Assembly (NCBI GenBank): GCA_029262375.1 | Contig: JAJCZM010000053.1 | Span: forward strand, 204,447 to 268,446 | Direction: 5' to 3' | DNA length: 64,000 nt | Origin: Deltaproteobacteria bacterium | GTDB lineage: Bacteria > Desulfobacterota > Binatia > UBA1149 > SPBQ01 | Shown here: one piece after another, positions 45,131 through 54,700 of the stretch | Layout: every line of letters starts with the position of its first letter | How positions within the stretch are numbered: the first letter of the stretch is position 1 | Program-made: the position numbers and the translations under genes | The notes under the pieces: generated by a model | Told to the model about the DNA's origin: nothing | What the model saw: only the letters and a program-made list of their open reading frames with translations | The model's database searches: none

Positions 45131-45931
45131 ATGGTTACGGGGATGGGCTCCCAATCCGACAGTGTTCTCTCGCGCCACGAGGCGAAGTATCACGTTCCGG
45201 TGCATGCACTCGATCGAGTGCGTCGCTATATGCAGCCGTTCATGCGGCCGGATCGCTACGCTGCGGACAAGCCCGGATTTCGTTACCGTGTGACCAGCGT
45301 CTATCTCGACAGCGAGAACTTGGAGCTGTACCGAATGACTGCCCGCGGAATCAAGAACCGTTTCAAATTGCGTATGCGTTGGTACGACGACGACAGCGAG
45401 CAGCCCGTATTTCTCGAGATAAAACGGCGAGCCGACCAGGTGGTGCGTAAGCGTCGCGTTGCCGTGGGCCACGATCTGGCCGCGACGGTGCTGCGCGCCA
45501 CTGCCGGCCCGTCGCTCGATGCAAGCACCGAAAGCATGCGCGGTTCCGCGGTCGATGAGTTTGCGATGCTCGCGGCACGTTCGCGCGCCAAGCCCATGCT
45601 GTTGGTGCGTTATTGGCGTGAAGCGTACGAATCTCTCGGCCCCGATCCGGTGCGCATCACGTTCGATACCGCGCTCGAACATGCGGTGACCACTACCGGA
45701 GCATTACTAGGTCGCGGCGAGGCGCTGCAGTGGAAGCCGACGCCGCACGACGGCGCGATCATCGAGATCAAGTTCACGGAAGTTTTCCCTGCGTGGGTCC
45801 GCGGCCTGATCGACGAAATGCAGCTGCAGAAGCAGTCGATACCGAAATACTGCCTGTCGGTCGATGAAGTCCTGCGGTCCGGCGATCGTGGATTTGCCAG
45901 CCCGGCGCTGCGCGCGAGCATGGGGATCTGA
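45131..45931 (+). CDS. VTC domain protein (polyphosphate polymerase-like)
   Basis: About 266 residues. The VTC tunnel fold signature is visible: RHEAKYHVP at the start, RVTSVYLDSENLELY, KNRFKLRMRWYDDD, FLEIKRRADQVVRKRR and, near the end, GAIIEIKFTEVFP, all giving the conserved Arg, Lys and Glu residues that bind nucleotide, polyphosphate and metal in yeast VTC4. Bacterial members are known with uncertain function. ATG at 45131 or at 45143 is possible; both lack a clear Shine-Dalgarno. It is followed ten bases later by DUF4956, the usual partner. Confidence 0.87.
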   Translation: MVTGMGSQSDSVLSRHEAKYHVPVHALDRVRRYMQPFMRPDRYAADKPGFRYRVTSVYLDSENLELYRMTARGIKNRFKLRMRWYDDDSEQPVFLEIKRRADQVVRKRRVAVGHDLAATVLRATAGPSLDASTESMRGSAVDEFAMLAARSRAKPMLLVRYWREAYESLGPDPVRITFDTALEHAVTTTGALLGRGEALQWKPTPHDGAIIEIKFTEVFPAWVRGLIDEMQLQKQSIPKYCLSVDEVLRSGDRGFASPALRASMGI

Positions 45932-45940
45932 GGTCAGTCG

Positions 45941-46636
45941 ATGGGTAGTATGGGCTTTCTCTTCGAGCGCGCGGTCGGACCGTCCGGCGAGACCTTCGAA
46001 ACTCTGATCCTGAGCCTGCTGCTTTCGTTCGTGTTGGGCCAGGTGATTGCCTGGGGGTACACGGCGACCCATTCGGGTCTGTCGTATTCGCGCGCCTATA
46101 CGCAGTCGTTGGTATTGCTCTCAATGGTCGTCGCGTTGGTCATGCGCGTGATTGGCGACAACATCGTCACTGCGTTCGGTCTACTCGGTGCGTTGGCGAT
46201 CATCAGATTTCGCAACGTACTCAAAGACACGCGCGATACGGTCTTCGTATTCCTGACGCTGGTAGTCGGTATGGCAGTCGGTTCCGAGAAGTACTTGACG
46301 GCCGTGGTCGGTACCATCGTGGTCGTCATGGTCGCGACCTATTTGCACTACACCGCGTTCGGAAGTCTCGGACGCTTCGATGGGCATTTGAGTTTTCTCC
46401 TCAGCCGCACCGGCGACGGTGAAGGTCCCGACGTTTTGGCGCTTCTGTCGCGCTACTGTCGCAACAGCAAAGAGGTCTCGATTCGACATTCGCGCGACGA
46501 CGGCCCCACCGAATACGTGTTTCAGATTCGTCTCGCCGATCGCCACAATAGCGACGAGTTGGTCCGTGCGCTGCGCGAAGCACCGGGTATCGCCGAAGTT
46601 TCGTTGGTTCTGCACGACGAGCTGACCGAGGTCTAG
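45941..46636 (+). CDS. DUF4956 membrane protein
   Basis: 231 residues. Four hydrophobic spans lie in the first 135 residues (ETLILSLLLSFVLGQVIAW, SLVLLSMVVALVMRVI, FVFLTLVVGMAVG, VVGTIVVVMVAT), and the conserved block IVTAFGLLGALAIIRFRNVLKDTRDTVF (read in two parts) is typical of DUF4956. The soluble C-terminal domain (about 140-231) may be ACT-like. Family function is not known, but the gene is commonly beside a VTC domain gene, as here. The start is ten bases after the VTC stop. Confidence 0.9.
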   Translation: MGSMGFLFERAVGPSGETFETLILSLLLSFVLGQVIAWGYTATHSGLSYSRAYTQSLVLLSMVVALVMRVIGDNIVTAFGLLGALAIIRFRNVLKDTRDTVFVFLTLVVGMAVGSEKYLTAVVGTIVVVMVATYLHYTAFGSLGRFDGHLSFLLSRTGDGEGPDVLALLSRYCRNSKEVSIRHSRDDGPTEYVFQIRLADRHNSDELVRALREAPGIAEVSLVLHDELTEV

Positions 46637-46657
46637 GCGGACTGGGTCATCTGAACA

Positions 46658-47836
46658 ATGGCACGCTCGACGACATTATCGATGAAAAGCCGGATCGAAA
46701 CGATATTGGACGATTTCCCCGGCGGTGCGCTGAATTTCGCCGTTTGGCTGGCGGCCTCGGCCGGTGCGGTCGCGATCCTTTCGAGTCGCGTGGCGCATGT
46801 CGAGTACATCGGTATCGCCAGTGCGATCGAGCATGAAGTGTCGGTCGCGGGTCCGGGAACCGTTTCCGATGTGCTGGTGCGCGTCTACGACGATGTCGAG
46901 AAAGGCCAGCTCGTCGCAGTACTCGATGATCGTCACGTCTCGGCGACACTGGCGGTTGCGGCCACGCAGCTCGACGGATTGCAACGCGCGCTGGATAGCG
47001 CGTTGGGCGTGCGCGGAACCGCAGGAGTGCTGTCGGCCGATGTCGTCGATTGGATGTCCGAACGACGGCGCTTTGAAGTAGATGTCGAGAATCGACGTCT
47101 CGACGCGATCGCGTTGGTGGTGGAGATCGAGACCGACCGTGTCGATGAACAGCGCTTACGTCTCAAGCTGGAACGCGCGGAGCCGTTGAATGCCCAAGGC
47201 GCGATATCTCTCGACGAGTACGACGACATTCGCCTTACCCACGCGGCACTCGTGACGCGCATCGACGAGAAGAGCCTGCTGTTGCAGCGCACGCGCGAGG
47301 AACTCGCGGCCGCGACACGAAGGCGCGACGCCTACGTCGGTGTCGTACCCGACAACGCCGGCCGTGCTCCTGTCGGCGCCGGCGATCAAGATCCCGCCTA
47401 CCTCGCCATGCTTCGAGGACAGATAGAGTTGCAGGAGAAACGGGTGGCCGAGATCGCGACCATGCGCGCCGCGTTGACCGTGCGTGCGCCGATCGCCGGC
47501 CGCGTTGCGTATCTCGGTGCGCGTTCGGGGCAGGCCGTAGACGTCGGTGAGGCGATCGCGACAATCGCACGCACCGACTCGAGCGACATTGTGGCATGGT
47601 TGCCCGAAGGCGACGCGCGCAAGCTGGACGTGGGACAGGCGGTCTGGGTGCGTAGCGGTGAAGGGATGCGCTTGGCTGAGTCCTTCATCGAGCGTGTCGC
47701 GCCGACCGTCGCCGTTGTGCCGGCGCGCCTGTGGCGCAATCCCGACTACCCCGAATACGGCCGTGCCGTGGTAGTGGCGGCCGTCGACGGTCTCGACCTC
47801 GTTCCGGGCGCATCGGTACGCGTGCGTTTCTTCTAG
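46658..47836 (+). CDS. HlyD-like membrane fusion/biotinyl-lipoyl domain protein
   Basis: 392 residues: a short cytoplasmic N-terminus, one membrane span near residues 26-46 (FAVWLAASAGAVAIL), a first half lipoyl strand set (GTVSDVLVRVYDDVEKGQLVAVLDDRHV), a long coiled coil (about 100-230), a second half lipoyl (TVRAPIAGRVAYLGARSGQAVDVGEAIATIA) and a beta-barrel. This is the architecture of periplasmic adaptor proteins. No ABC, MFS or TolC gene is adjacent, so it may assist the VTC/DUF4956 pair or an unlinked export machine. Its stop overlaps the convergent GNAT gene by four bases. Confidence 0.87.
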   Translation: MARSTTLSMKSRIETILDDFPGGALNFAVWLAASAGAVAILSSRVAHVEYIGIASAIEHEVSVAGPGTVSDVLVRVYDDVEKGQLVAVLDDRHVSATLAVAATQLDGLQRALDSALGVRGTAGVLSADVVDWMSERRRFEVDVENRRLDAIALVVEIETDRVDEQRLRLKLERAEPLNAQGAISLDEYDDIRLTHAALVTRIDEKSLLLQRTREELAAATRRRDAYVGVVPDNAGRAPVGAGDQDPAYLAMLRGQIELQEKRVAEIATMRAALTVRAPIAGRVAYLGARSGQAVDVGEAIATIARTDSSDIVAWLPEGDARKLDVGQAVWVRSGEGMRLAESFIERVAPTVAVVPARLWRNPDYPEYGRAVVVAAVDGLDLVPGASVRVRFF

Positions 47837-48276
47837 GCGAGGCGGAGTTTCTTCCTCATCTCACGATGCGGGCCCACACCCGCGATATCGAACACGTCCC
47901 CCGTGCATTCCCATGCGCTGCGTTCGTAGAACGACACCGCGCCCGTGCGCGCATTGCACCACAGCATGTCGGCCGACGATCGAAAGTGCTGCTCGATGAA
48001 TGCCAGGAGTTGCCTCCCGACCCCGACGTCTCGGTGCTCGGCGTGAGTAGCCATGCCACGAAGCTGCCAGGCGGGTCTGCCTTCTCGGTCGCTGCGCATG
48101 CAGGATGCGCACGCGATGTTTTCGTCCTCGATGAAGGCACCGAAGTGAACCGTCTCGATATCGAAGTCACCGTCGAACGCTGCGTCGCTGCGGTCGGTTC
48201 CTTCGATCAGGACCTGCTCCCGAAGCGCGAGAATTTCATCGCAGGATGAAACGCGGAACCTGACGATCGATGACAT
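47833..48276 (-). CDS. GNAT family N-acetyltransferase
   Basis: 147 residues with the acetyl-CoA-binding motif HRDVGVGRQLLAFIEQ near residues 80-96 and the following WCNARTGAVSFYERSAWE strand-helix of GNAT enzymes. QLRGMATHAEHRD is the preceding beta4 strand. It transfers an acetyl group to an amine of unknown identity. It converges with the HlyD-like gene and its start is about 110 bases from the terminator hairpin on the other side. Confidence 0.88.
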   Translation of the reverse strand: MSSIVRFRVSSCDEILALREQVLIEGTDRSDAAFDGDFDIETVHFGAFIEDENIACASCMRSDREGRPAWQLRGMATHAEHRDVGVGRQLLAFIEQHFRSSADMLWCNARTGAVSFYERSAWECTGDVFDIAGVGPHREMRKKLRLA

Positions 48277-48316
48277 GCGCCGGTTGTAGCGATCATGGTC
48301 CCATTAGGGAAGGCGC

Positions 48317-48361
48317 GGGTGTCGCGGCGTTGCTACACCAAGGTGCGAGAACGCGACACCC
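48317..48361. repeat. 10-bp inverted repeat with nested small stem
   Basis: GGGTGTCGCG (48317-48326) pairs with CGCGACACCC (48352-48361); the 25-base interior holds CACC-AA-GGTG. This could form a branched RNA hairpin between the GNAT start and the terminator at 48390-48420. No coding frame covers it. Confidence 0.45.
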
Positions 48362-48382
48362 ATCACACAAAACCAACCGCGC

Positions 48383-48420
48383 AAAAAAGAAAGCCCGGAG
48401 GTATCCAACCTCCGGGCTTT
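48383..48420 (-). terminator. Rho-independent terminator of the vWA gene
   Basis: A 13-bp perfect stem with a 5-base loop (48390-48402 with 48408-48420; arm AAAGCCCGGAGGT). Read on the minus strand it is followed by TCTTTTTT, the expected U tract, and lies 48 bases after the vWA gene stop. This is the clearest intrinsic terminator in the window. Confidence 0.92.
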
Positions 48421-48467
48421 CCGGTTTGTCACTTATCCTTTTTCACGGGGCGCGAAGCCCCGGAGTT

Positions 48468-51269
48468 TTAGAAGAAGTCCGCGTGGCGCAGCTTCCAACC
48501 TTTCTTCGTCTGTCTCCAGACCGAGGATAGGACGGCGCCATCGTCGCCGATGCGCACCTGTGTCATCATGAACGCCTGTGTTGCGGCGGACATATCCCCG
48601 TATGCTCGGACCTTGAAGGTGAACTGCAGTTCACCGCCCTTCACACGACGCTTCAGAGATACTTTCTCCAAACCGCCCTGGGCGTGTTGTCCGCCGTCAC
48701 GCGCCGTCCGATCGCGGAACGAGAAGCGCTTGCCCTTGTTGTCGTCGGCCTTGAGGTCGCCGGAGAGCAACGAACCCTCGTAGACGAGCCCGTTCGCGTT
48801 CGTGATGCGAATCGTGAAGCCCTCTCCGATCGGATCCATCTCGCTCTTGATCGTGAAGAACGCGTGGATGCTCAAGCGATCCGGTTTGCCGTCCTTGCCG
48901 AACTTGATGGTCGCCGGGTCGGGACCCATCTTCTCGCACATGCTTTCGACGTCGCTGCAGGTACCGTTGCAGGTCGGTACGCCCGCACACAGACTTGCAG
49001 AGTTCCCTGCCGGGAGTCCTCTGCAGTAACTGTTGTTCGCGCAGTGGACCTGGCAGCTTCCGTTTTCGCATGTGGACGCTGGTAACGGTCCGAAGCCGGG
49101 TACGTTCCAGTTCTCAGAAAGCGGACAGTCGCCATCGACCGTGCACGCAACTTGGAAGTCGCACGCGACCGGGCAGATGCTGGGATCCTGGCACCCGGCG
49201 GCCTGTGAGCAGGCCCCGTTATTGACGCCGTTGTCGCAGTTCTCGCCGGGGTCGACGACGCCGTCGCCGCAAACCGCGCAGGTGCAGCCGCCGTTCGGGT
49301 CTCCCGGAGCTCGGCACAAGCCTGGGCATGCGCCGTCGTCGGTGCCGTCGCACTCTTCGAGCAGACAGCTACCGTCGCCAGCAGCAGGCGATGTGTCGCA
49401 GTCGGCGTCGGCCGCACAAGGTGCGCCCACGGTACCGGTCGTGCAACCGCCGTTGGTGACGTCGTCGCCGCACGAAACCGGCACGCAGTTGCCCAAGATC
49501 GATTCAATCGATGCTGCGAGGCCTGCACCGTTGGACGGTACTTCCGTGTAGAGTCCGCCACTCACAGTCGCGTAGTTCTGCAGGATCACCGGGTTGGCTC
49601 CTGTTCCGACGCGCACCGCGACGATCTGAATGCCGGCCGCTGCCGCCAAGTTGGCGACGGCGTCGGCTTCGACGTCATCGACACCGGCGGTGTAGGTGTC
49701 GTCGCAGCCGCCCGGCTCGTTGTCGGTCATCATGATCGCGACGTTCAGGCACTCCGGTCGGAACGCGCCCTGCACACCGGTTGGTCCGCAGGCGGATGTA
49801 TCGGTGATGGCAACGCGTAGTCCCTGATCGGACGCTTCCGGGCCGCCTCCGCCGCCGGAGGCCGACAGAGCACCGACAGCGGTGAGCACGTCGCCTACGA
49901 CCGTGGTGAACGGTTGGTCCACATCTACGGTGTCCTTGAAGGTAATCACCGACATACGCAGGTCGCCGCCCGATGCCGTTTGTGCGGTGGTGATCAAGCT
50001 GGCGATACCGGCCTGGATGTTCGCGATCGCGCCGCCCATGCTACCCGTGTCGTCTACGACGAACGCCACATCCATGCAGCCGCACGCCGAGCAGTCGTCG
50101 GGGACGCCGTCGGTGTTCGCATCGTCGCTCGTGCCGCATCCGAGAATGGCGTTGCACTGCCCACCGAAGCCGTTGCAATCGATGTCGCAGGTGTCGGCGA
50201 TTCCGTTAGGCTGACAATCTGTATCCCAGAATTTCAGTATTTGGTTCGAGGTGATCGTTCCCATGGTGGTGGGATCGACGAATGTTGCTTCAATGACGTC
50301 AACGCCGGCACCACCGTCACCGGTGTATGTGAACGTTGCGATGCCGAACGCATCGGTTGTGTCTGTTCCCATGTCACCGACGTTCGGGCCGGAGATGACT
50401 TCAAAGTCCACGTCGACGCCGACCAACGGATCGAACGGCGCTTCGCCTTCGAGAACGGTCGCCGAGACCGTATGGTCCGTCCCGAGTGGATTGAGATCGA
50501 TTTCGGGGGCGAGAGTGATCTGTCCCGCGATCGTGATGTCTAGGCCGCCGATCGCCGCCGGAAGCCCGCTGCCGTCGTTGGTCGCGAGCACGTCGAGGAA
50601 GCTCGGGAAAGTGAGGTATTCGTTGTGCCAGCAGCATACGTCCATGTTCGTGTCGGTGATGCCGACCGCGAGACCTTCGGGCGTTGCCGTGACCGCCGAG
50701 TAGCTGGTAGTCGAGCTGGTCACGCCGCCGCCGAATTGGCCTAGATATCCGTAGGGATCGCTCAGGCCCCCCTGCGAGAGGCCGAACAGGCCGCCACCGC
50801 CGTTGACGAAGGCTGCAACGTCGGCCGCGCGTGCGCTCAAGGCATTGTTCTCTGCTTCGGTCAGGCCGCCGCCCGGGGTGTCGCTGCTGGACGACGCGAC
50901 CGCGATCATGCGGAAGCCCGCGAACGATTGAGCGGCGATGCCGGCTGCGCCGTTCACGTTGGTGGTCGTCTCACCGACTCCGACGCCGATCGCGTTCCAG
51001 AATCCCGTGACATCGTCGGTCGGACTCTTGCCGCCGCCGATTACGAGTATTCCCGTGCCGCCATTGGTAGTCGCAGCGATGAAGGACGATGCGACGCTGA
51101 TGTACGGGGCTTTGCCGCCGTGCGAGGAGCCCGATGCTCCATTGCCGTCTTCGCCGTCGATTCCCATTAGAACCACCGGCCCGGCGAGTGCTAACGCCGG
51201 CAACGATACCAGCGCTAAGAAAATGAAAGTGGATAAGAAGGATTTGGCTGAACGAATCATACGTCTCAC
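48468..51269 (-). CDS. Secreted vWA-domain protein with Cys-rich and C-terminal beta modules
   Basis: 933 residues with a signal peptide (AKSFLSTFIFLALVSLPALALA). The N-terminal 250 residues are Gly/Ser-rich with GILVIGGGKSPTD. An Ig-like segment (TVSATVLEGEAPFDPLVGVDVDF) follows. The von Willebrand A domain starts at MDVAFVVDDTGSMGGAIANIQ with a DxTxS metal site and continues with SDQGLRVAITDTS and IMMTDNEPGGC. About 200 Cys-rich residues follow (CGDGVVDPGENCDNG). The last 150 form a beta-rich module (KPDRLSIHAFFTIKSEMDP) recalling the end of the gene at 2-1534. The GTG start has GGAGGGG six bases upstream. A role in adhesion is likely. Confidence 0.88.
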   Translation of the reverse strand: MRRMIRSAKSFLSTFIFLALVSLPALALAGPVVLMGIDGEDGNGASGSSHGGKAPYISVASSFIAATTNGGTGILVIGGGKSPTDDVTGFWNAIGVGVGETTTNVNGAAGIAAQSFAGFRMIAVASSSSDTPGGGLTEAENNALSARAADVAAFVNGGGGLFGLSQGGLSDPYGYLGQFGGGVTSSTTSYSAVTATPEGLAVGITDTNMDVCCWHNEYLTFPSFLDVLATNDGSGLPAAIGGLDITIAGQITLAPEIDLNPLGTDHTVSATVLEGEAPFDPLVGVDVDFEVISGPNVGDMGTDTTDAFGIATFTYTGDGGAGVDVIEATFVDPTTMGTITSNQILKFWDTDCQPNGIADTCDIDCNGFGGQCNAILGCGTSDDANTDGVPDDCSACGCMDVAFVVDDTGSMGGAIANIQAGIASLITTAQTASGGDLRMSVITFKDTVDVDQPFTTVVGDVLTAVGALSASGGGGGPEASDQGLRVAITDTSACGPTGVQGAFRPECLNVAIMMTDNEPGGCDDTYTAGVDDVEADAVANLAAAAGIQIVAVRVGTGANPVILQNYATVSGGLYTEVPSNGAGLAASIESILGNCVPVSCGDDVTNGGCTTGTVGAPCAADADCDTSPAAGDGSCLLEECDGTDDGACPGLCRAPGDPNGGCTCAVCGDGVVDPGENCDNGVNNGACSQAAGCQDPSICPVACDFQVACTVDGDCPLSENWNVPGFGPLPASTCENGSCQVHCANNSYCRGLPAGNSASLCAGVPTCNGTCSDVESMCEKMGPDPATIKFGKDGKPDRLSIHAFFTIKSEMDPIGEGFTIRITNANGLVYEGSLLSGDLKADDNKGKRFSFRDRTARDGGQHAQGGLEKVSLKRRVKGGELQFTFKVRAYGDMSAATQAFMMTQVRIGDDGAVLSSVWRQTKKGWKLRHADFF

Positions 51270-51764
51270 GAGTGGCCCCTCCTGTCGCGCGATTAGTCAG
51301 TGCAATCGCACGCGACGTCGTCGAATTTTGCGAATCTCTTTGCGGCAGGGAGACAAAAAGTCACGCCTACCGCTTCCAAATCTCGGTCATGCGTGCCGTC
51401 GACTAACTGCACCCGGTCAGGTGTCGGTGCATGAGTAGGTGTAAGGTTCAGTCGCTAGGTCGACGAACGTACTCGCTAATACCGATAGGGTCTTCGATTG
51501 GTCAATAGCAAAGCGCGTCGATCGCCACACAAAATGAAAATTTTTTCGCGACGAAGATCGAAATCTAAACGATGTCTTTACGTGCGTGTGGGTGCCGACG
51601 AATGGGCGTACGAGAATACCCGTAAGCGTGCTTGGTCGTTTCGCGTCGTGTGCGATGAAATCTTGCGACTAAGCGATCTCCTTACGCGTGTGCGGAGGCG
51701 TACGCATGCGCGTACGTGAATGACTGCTGCCGTGAACGCTGTTCCGCGTCGGACGAACGAAGAG
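51270..51764. other. 495-bp intergenic region, upstream of the vWA gene
   Basis: No convincing gene. It should hold the vWA promoter and 5' leader (minus strand). A less GC-rich patch with an A/T run lies near 51530-51560, and a 7-bp stem with 4-base loop (CGTACGC/GCGTACG) lies at 51699-51716, near the end of the TSP3 gene, without a T run. A small frame at 51498-51719 has no supporting features. Confidence 0.5.
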
Positions 51765-54700
51765 TCAGTCGCCCTCACAGCGCACGACTTTGGACGTCGC
51801 GCTGCAGTCGGTAGCGTCGCCACGTCGGTCGATCGCGTTAGCCGGTGTAAGTAGCGTCACGTACATCGGTACGGAGACCATCCCGGGCGATGTAAGGGTT
51901 TGTCGCTTTGCTTTGAACCGAACGCGGAACGGGTCGGGCGCTGAGCGATGCGTGAACGAAATACGGACACCCGCGGCGCTATCGTTGCAGAGCACGCGCA
52001 GGCCCTTGAGGGCGCATACGCTCGGGTCGAGGAAGTACGCGGCGATCTCGCTGTCGATGGCCCCCGGGGAACTCCCGATGACGACCGCCAATCCGCCTGC
52101 CACCAGATCGTCGATAACGGTGGGGACTGGAGAGACCGTCAGGGTCGCTTTGGCCTGCAGCTTCGTCTTGCCCGGTTCGTCCTTGCGCACGACTCGTACC
52201 TGATGGACGTCGAATCCCGGAGCATCGTCGCCGTCGCATTCGTTGCCGAGGCCGTCGAAATCCGCGTCGATTTGGCTCGGATTGAAGGCCAGAGGGCAGT
52301 TGTCCGACGCAGCGCAGAGACCGTCTGCGTCCGGGTCGTTGACCGTGTCGCCCGGACAAGGGTCGCAAGGATCGCCGACTCCGTCTGAGTCGGCGTCGTC
52401 TTGAGATGCGTTGGCGATAGCCGCGCAGTTGTCGACATCTGCGCAGAGCAGGTCGCCGTCTGAGTCGTTGTCGGGGTCGTTCGGGCAGCTATCGCAAGCA
52501 TCAGGAATCGCGTCGCCGTCGGCGTCCACGGCGTCGTCGAATCCCGCGCAGGCGTCGCAGGTATCGCCGACGTCATCGCCGTCCGAATCAACTTGGCCGG
52601 GGTTTGCCAGTTCGGGGCAGTTGTCACTATCGGCGCAAAGCAGATCGCCGTCGATGTCGTTGTCGGGGTCGTTGGCGCAGCTATCGCATGCGTCAGGTAA
52701 TCCGTCAGCATCCGCATCGGCTGTATCGTCGAACCCGGGGCAGGCATCGCAGGCGTCGCCGACACTGTCCGTGTCGGTATCGGTTTGGCCGATATTCGAA
52801 ACCGCCGGACAGTTGTCAACGTCGGCGCAAAGCGTGTCACCGTCGCCGTCGTCGTTAGCGTCGAGCGGGCAGACGTCGCAGCCGTCGGCGATCGTGTCGC
52901 CGTCCGCGTCCGCAGTGTCGTCGAACCCGGGGCAGGCATCGCAGGGATCTCCGACCCCGTCCGAATCTGCGTCGTCTTGCGTCATGTTCATCAAGAGCGG
53001 GCAGTTGTCGACGTCTGCACAAAACGTATCGCCATCGGCGTCGTCGTCGGGGTCAAGCGGGCAGCTGTCACAGACATCGCCGATCGAGTCAGCATCGGCG
53101 TCGCCCTGCGCAAGGTTATGGACCGCGGGGCAGTTGTCATTCTCGGCGCACAGCGTATCGGCGTCAGCGTCGTTGTCGGCGTCGAGCGGGCATGTGTCGC
53201 ACGCGTCGCCGATTGTATCGGTGTCGGTGTCGAGTTGAGAAGCGTTCGGCTGTGCGGGGCAATTGTCGATGTCGCCGCAGTGGCCGTCGCTATCGCCATC
53301 GTTGTCGGGGTCGTTCGGACAGCTGTCGCACGCGTCAGGAAGGGCGTCTGCATCGAGATCGTTGAGGTCATCGAACCCGGGACAGAGATCGCAGGCGTCG
53401 CCGACCGTGTCCAGATCGGTATCGGCTTGGCCGACGTTCGAGACGGCAGGGCAGTTGTCCATGTCGGCACACCAGCCGTCCGTGTCGCCGTCGTCGTCGG
53501 GATCTGCCGGGCATGCGTCGCAATCGTCCGGGATCGTGTCGAGGTCGGCGTCGAGCTTGTCGTCGAAACCGGGGCATACATCGTCGAGGTCGCAGACCGT
53601 GTCATCGTCGTCATCGCTACAGTACAGCTGCGCGAACACACCCGTGCCCGAGTCGTCGGGGCCCTGCCATACGGTGAGGAAATTGTCCGCGCCGTCGGTG
53701 GCCAAGCCGCGGGCGTGATGCTGGTCGCCGACGCCCGAGGTGTTCACACGGTAGTCTGCTGTCAGCGGCACGCCCGCGTCATCGAACTCTCGTGCGAAAA
53801 TGCCGTAGCCGTCGCCGTCTTGGCCGTCGCTTTGCCACGCGACGACGAAACGGCCGTCTGCAGCGACGCGCACGGCCGATGGTCGTCGCTGCGCATTGGT
53901 CGTGTACGCGTTGACCTGGATGTCACTACCAGTCGGAGTGAGGAATTCGTCGAATAGTCGTGCCGACACGCTCGAGGACGAGCCGTCACCGGCACCGTCG
54001 TCCGACCATACGAGGACGCAAGCACCATCGTCATCGGCGATTGCGACGGCCGGATGGCGTTGGTTGCCCACTGTTTGCGCGTTCACGGCGACATCGCCGC
54101 CGAGAGGGAGCAACAGGGCGTCGAAGCGACGGGCGACGATGCCCGATCCGCTACCGTCGGCGCCGAAGCTCGTCCACGCGATGATCGCGTCTCCGTTCGG
54201 GGCGATGGTGGTTGCCGGGGCGAGCTGGGTGGAGAAGCCGTTAGCGTTCGCTTGCACCGCCGGTGTCGTAGCGCCGCCGACCGAGTCGAAGCGGCGCGCG
54301 AAGATACCGTGTGCGCTGCCGTCGAGGCCCGTCGTATCCGCCCACACGATCGCGAATCCGCCGTCGGGCGATTGCGCGACTGCCGGCGTGTACTGCGTTC
54401 CCGGAGTGTAGGTATTGACGACAAACTCCGCTGAGGACGGCGTTGCCGTGGCGTCGAACAAGCGGGCGAAGATGCCTCTTCCGGTGTCGGCGGGGCCCGG
54501 GCCGTCCCAGACGATCACGAACCCGCCGGCATCGAGCGCTGCAACTGCCGGGCGCAGTTGATCGCCGGTCGAGTAGGCGTTGACGATGAAGTGTGTCCCT
54601 ACACCGGCCCCCGAGCTATCGAATCGCTGCGCGATGATGCCCGACTGCGAGCCGTCTTGCCCGTCACCGCTGAAGACGACGACGTACTCACCGCCGGTGA

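Noticed and set aside
51498..51719. 73-residue frame in the gap before the vWA gene
   Set aside because: Arg/Ser-rich, no Shine-Dalgarno sequence, no homology pattern.
52223..53616. CRISPR-like regular repeats
   Set aside because: The units are coding, diverged at third positions and without constant spacers.
52411..53957. Long plus-strand frames opposite the TSP3 gene
   Set aside because: Ser/Val-rich shadows of the repeated Asp codons; no start signal or domain.
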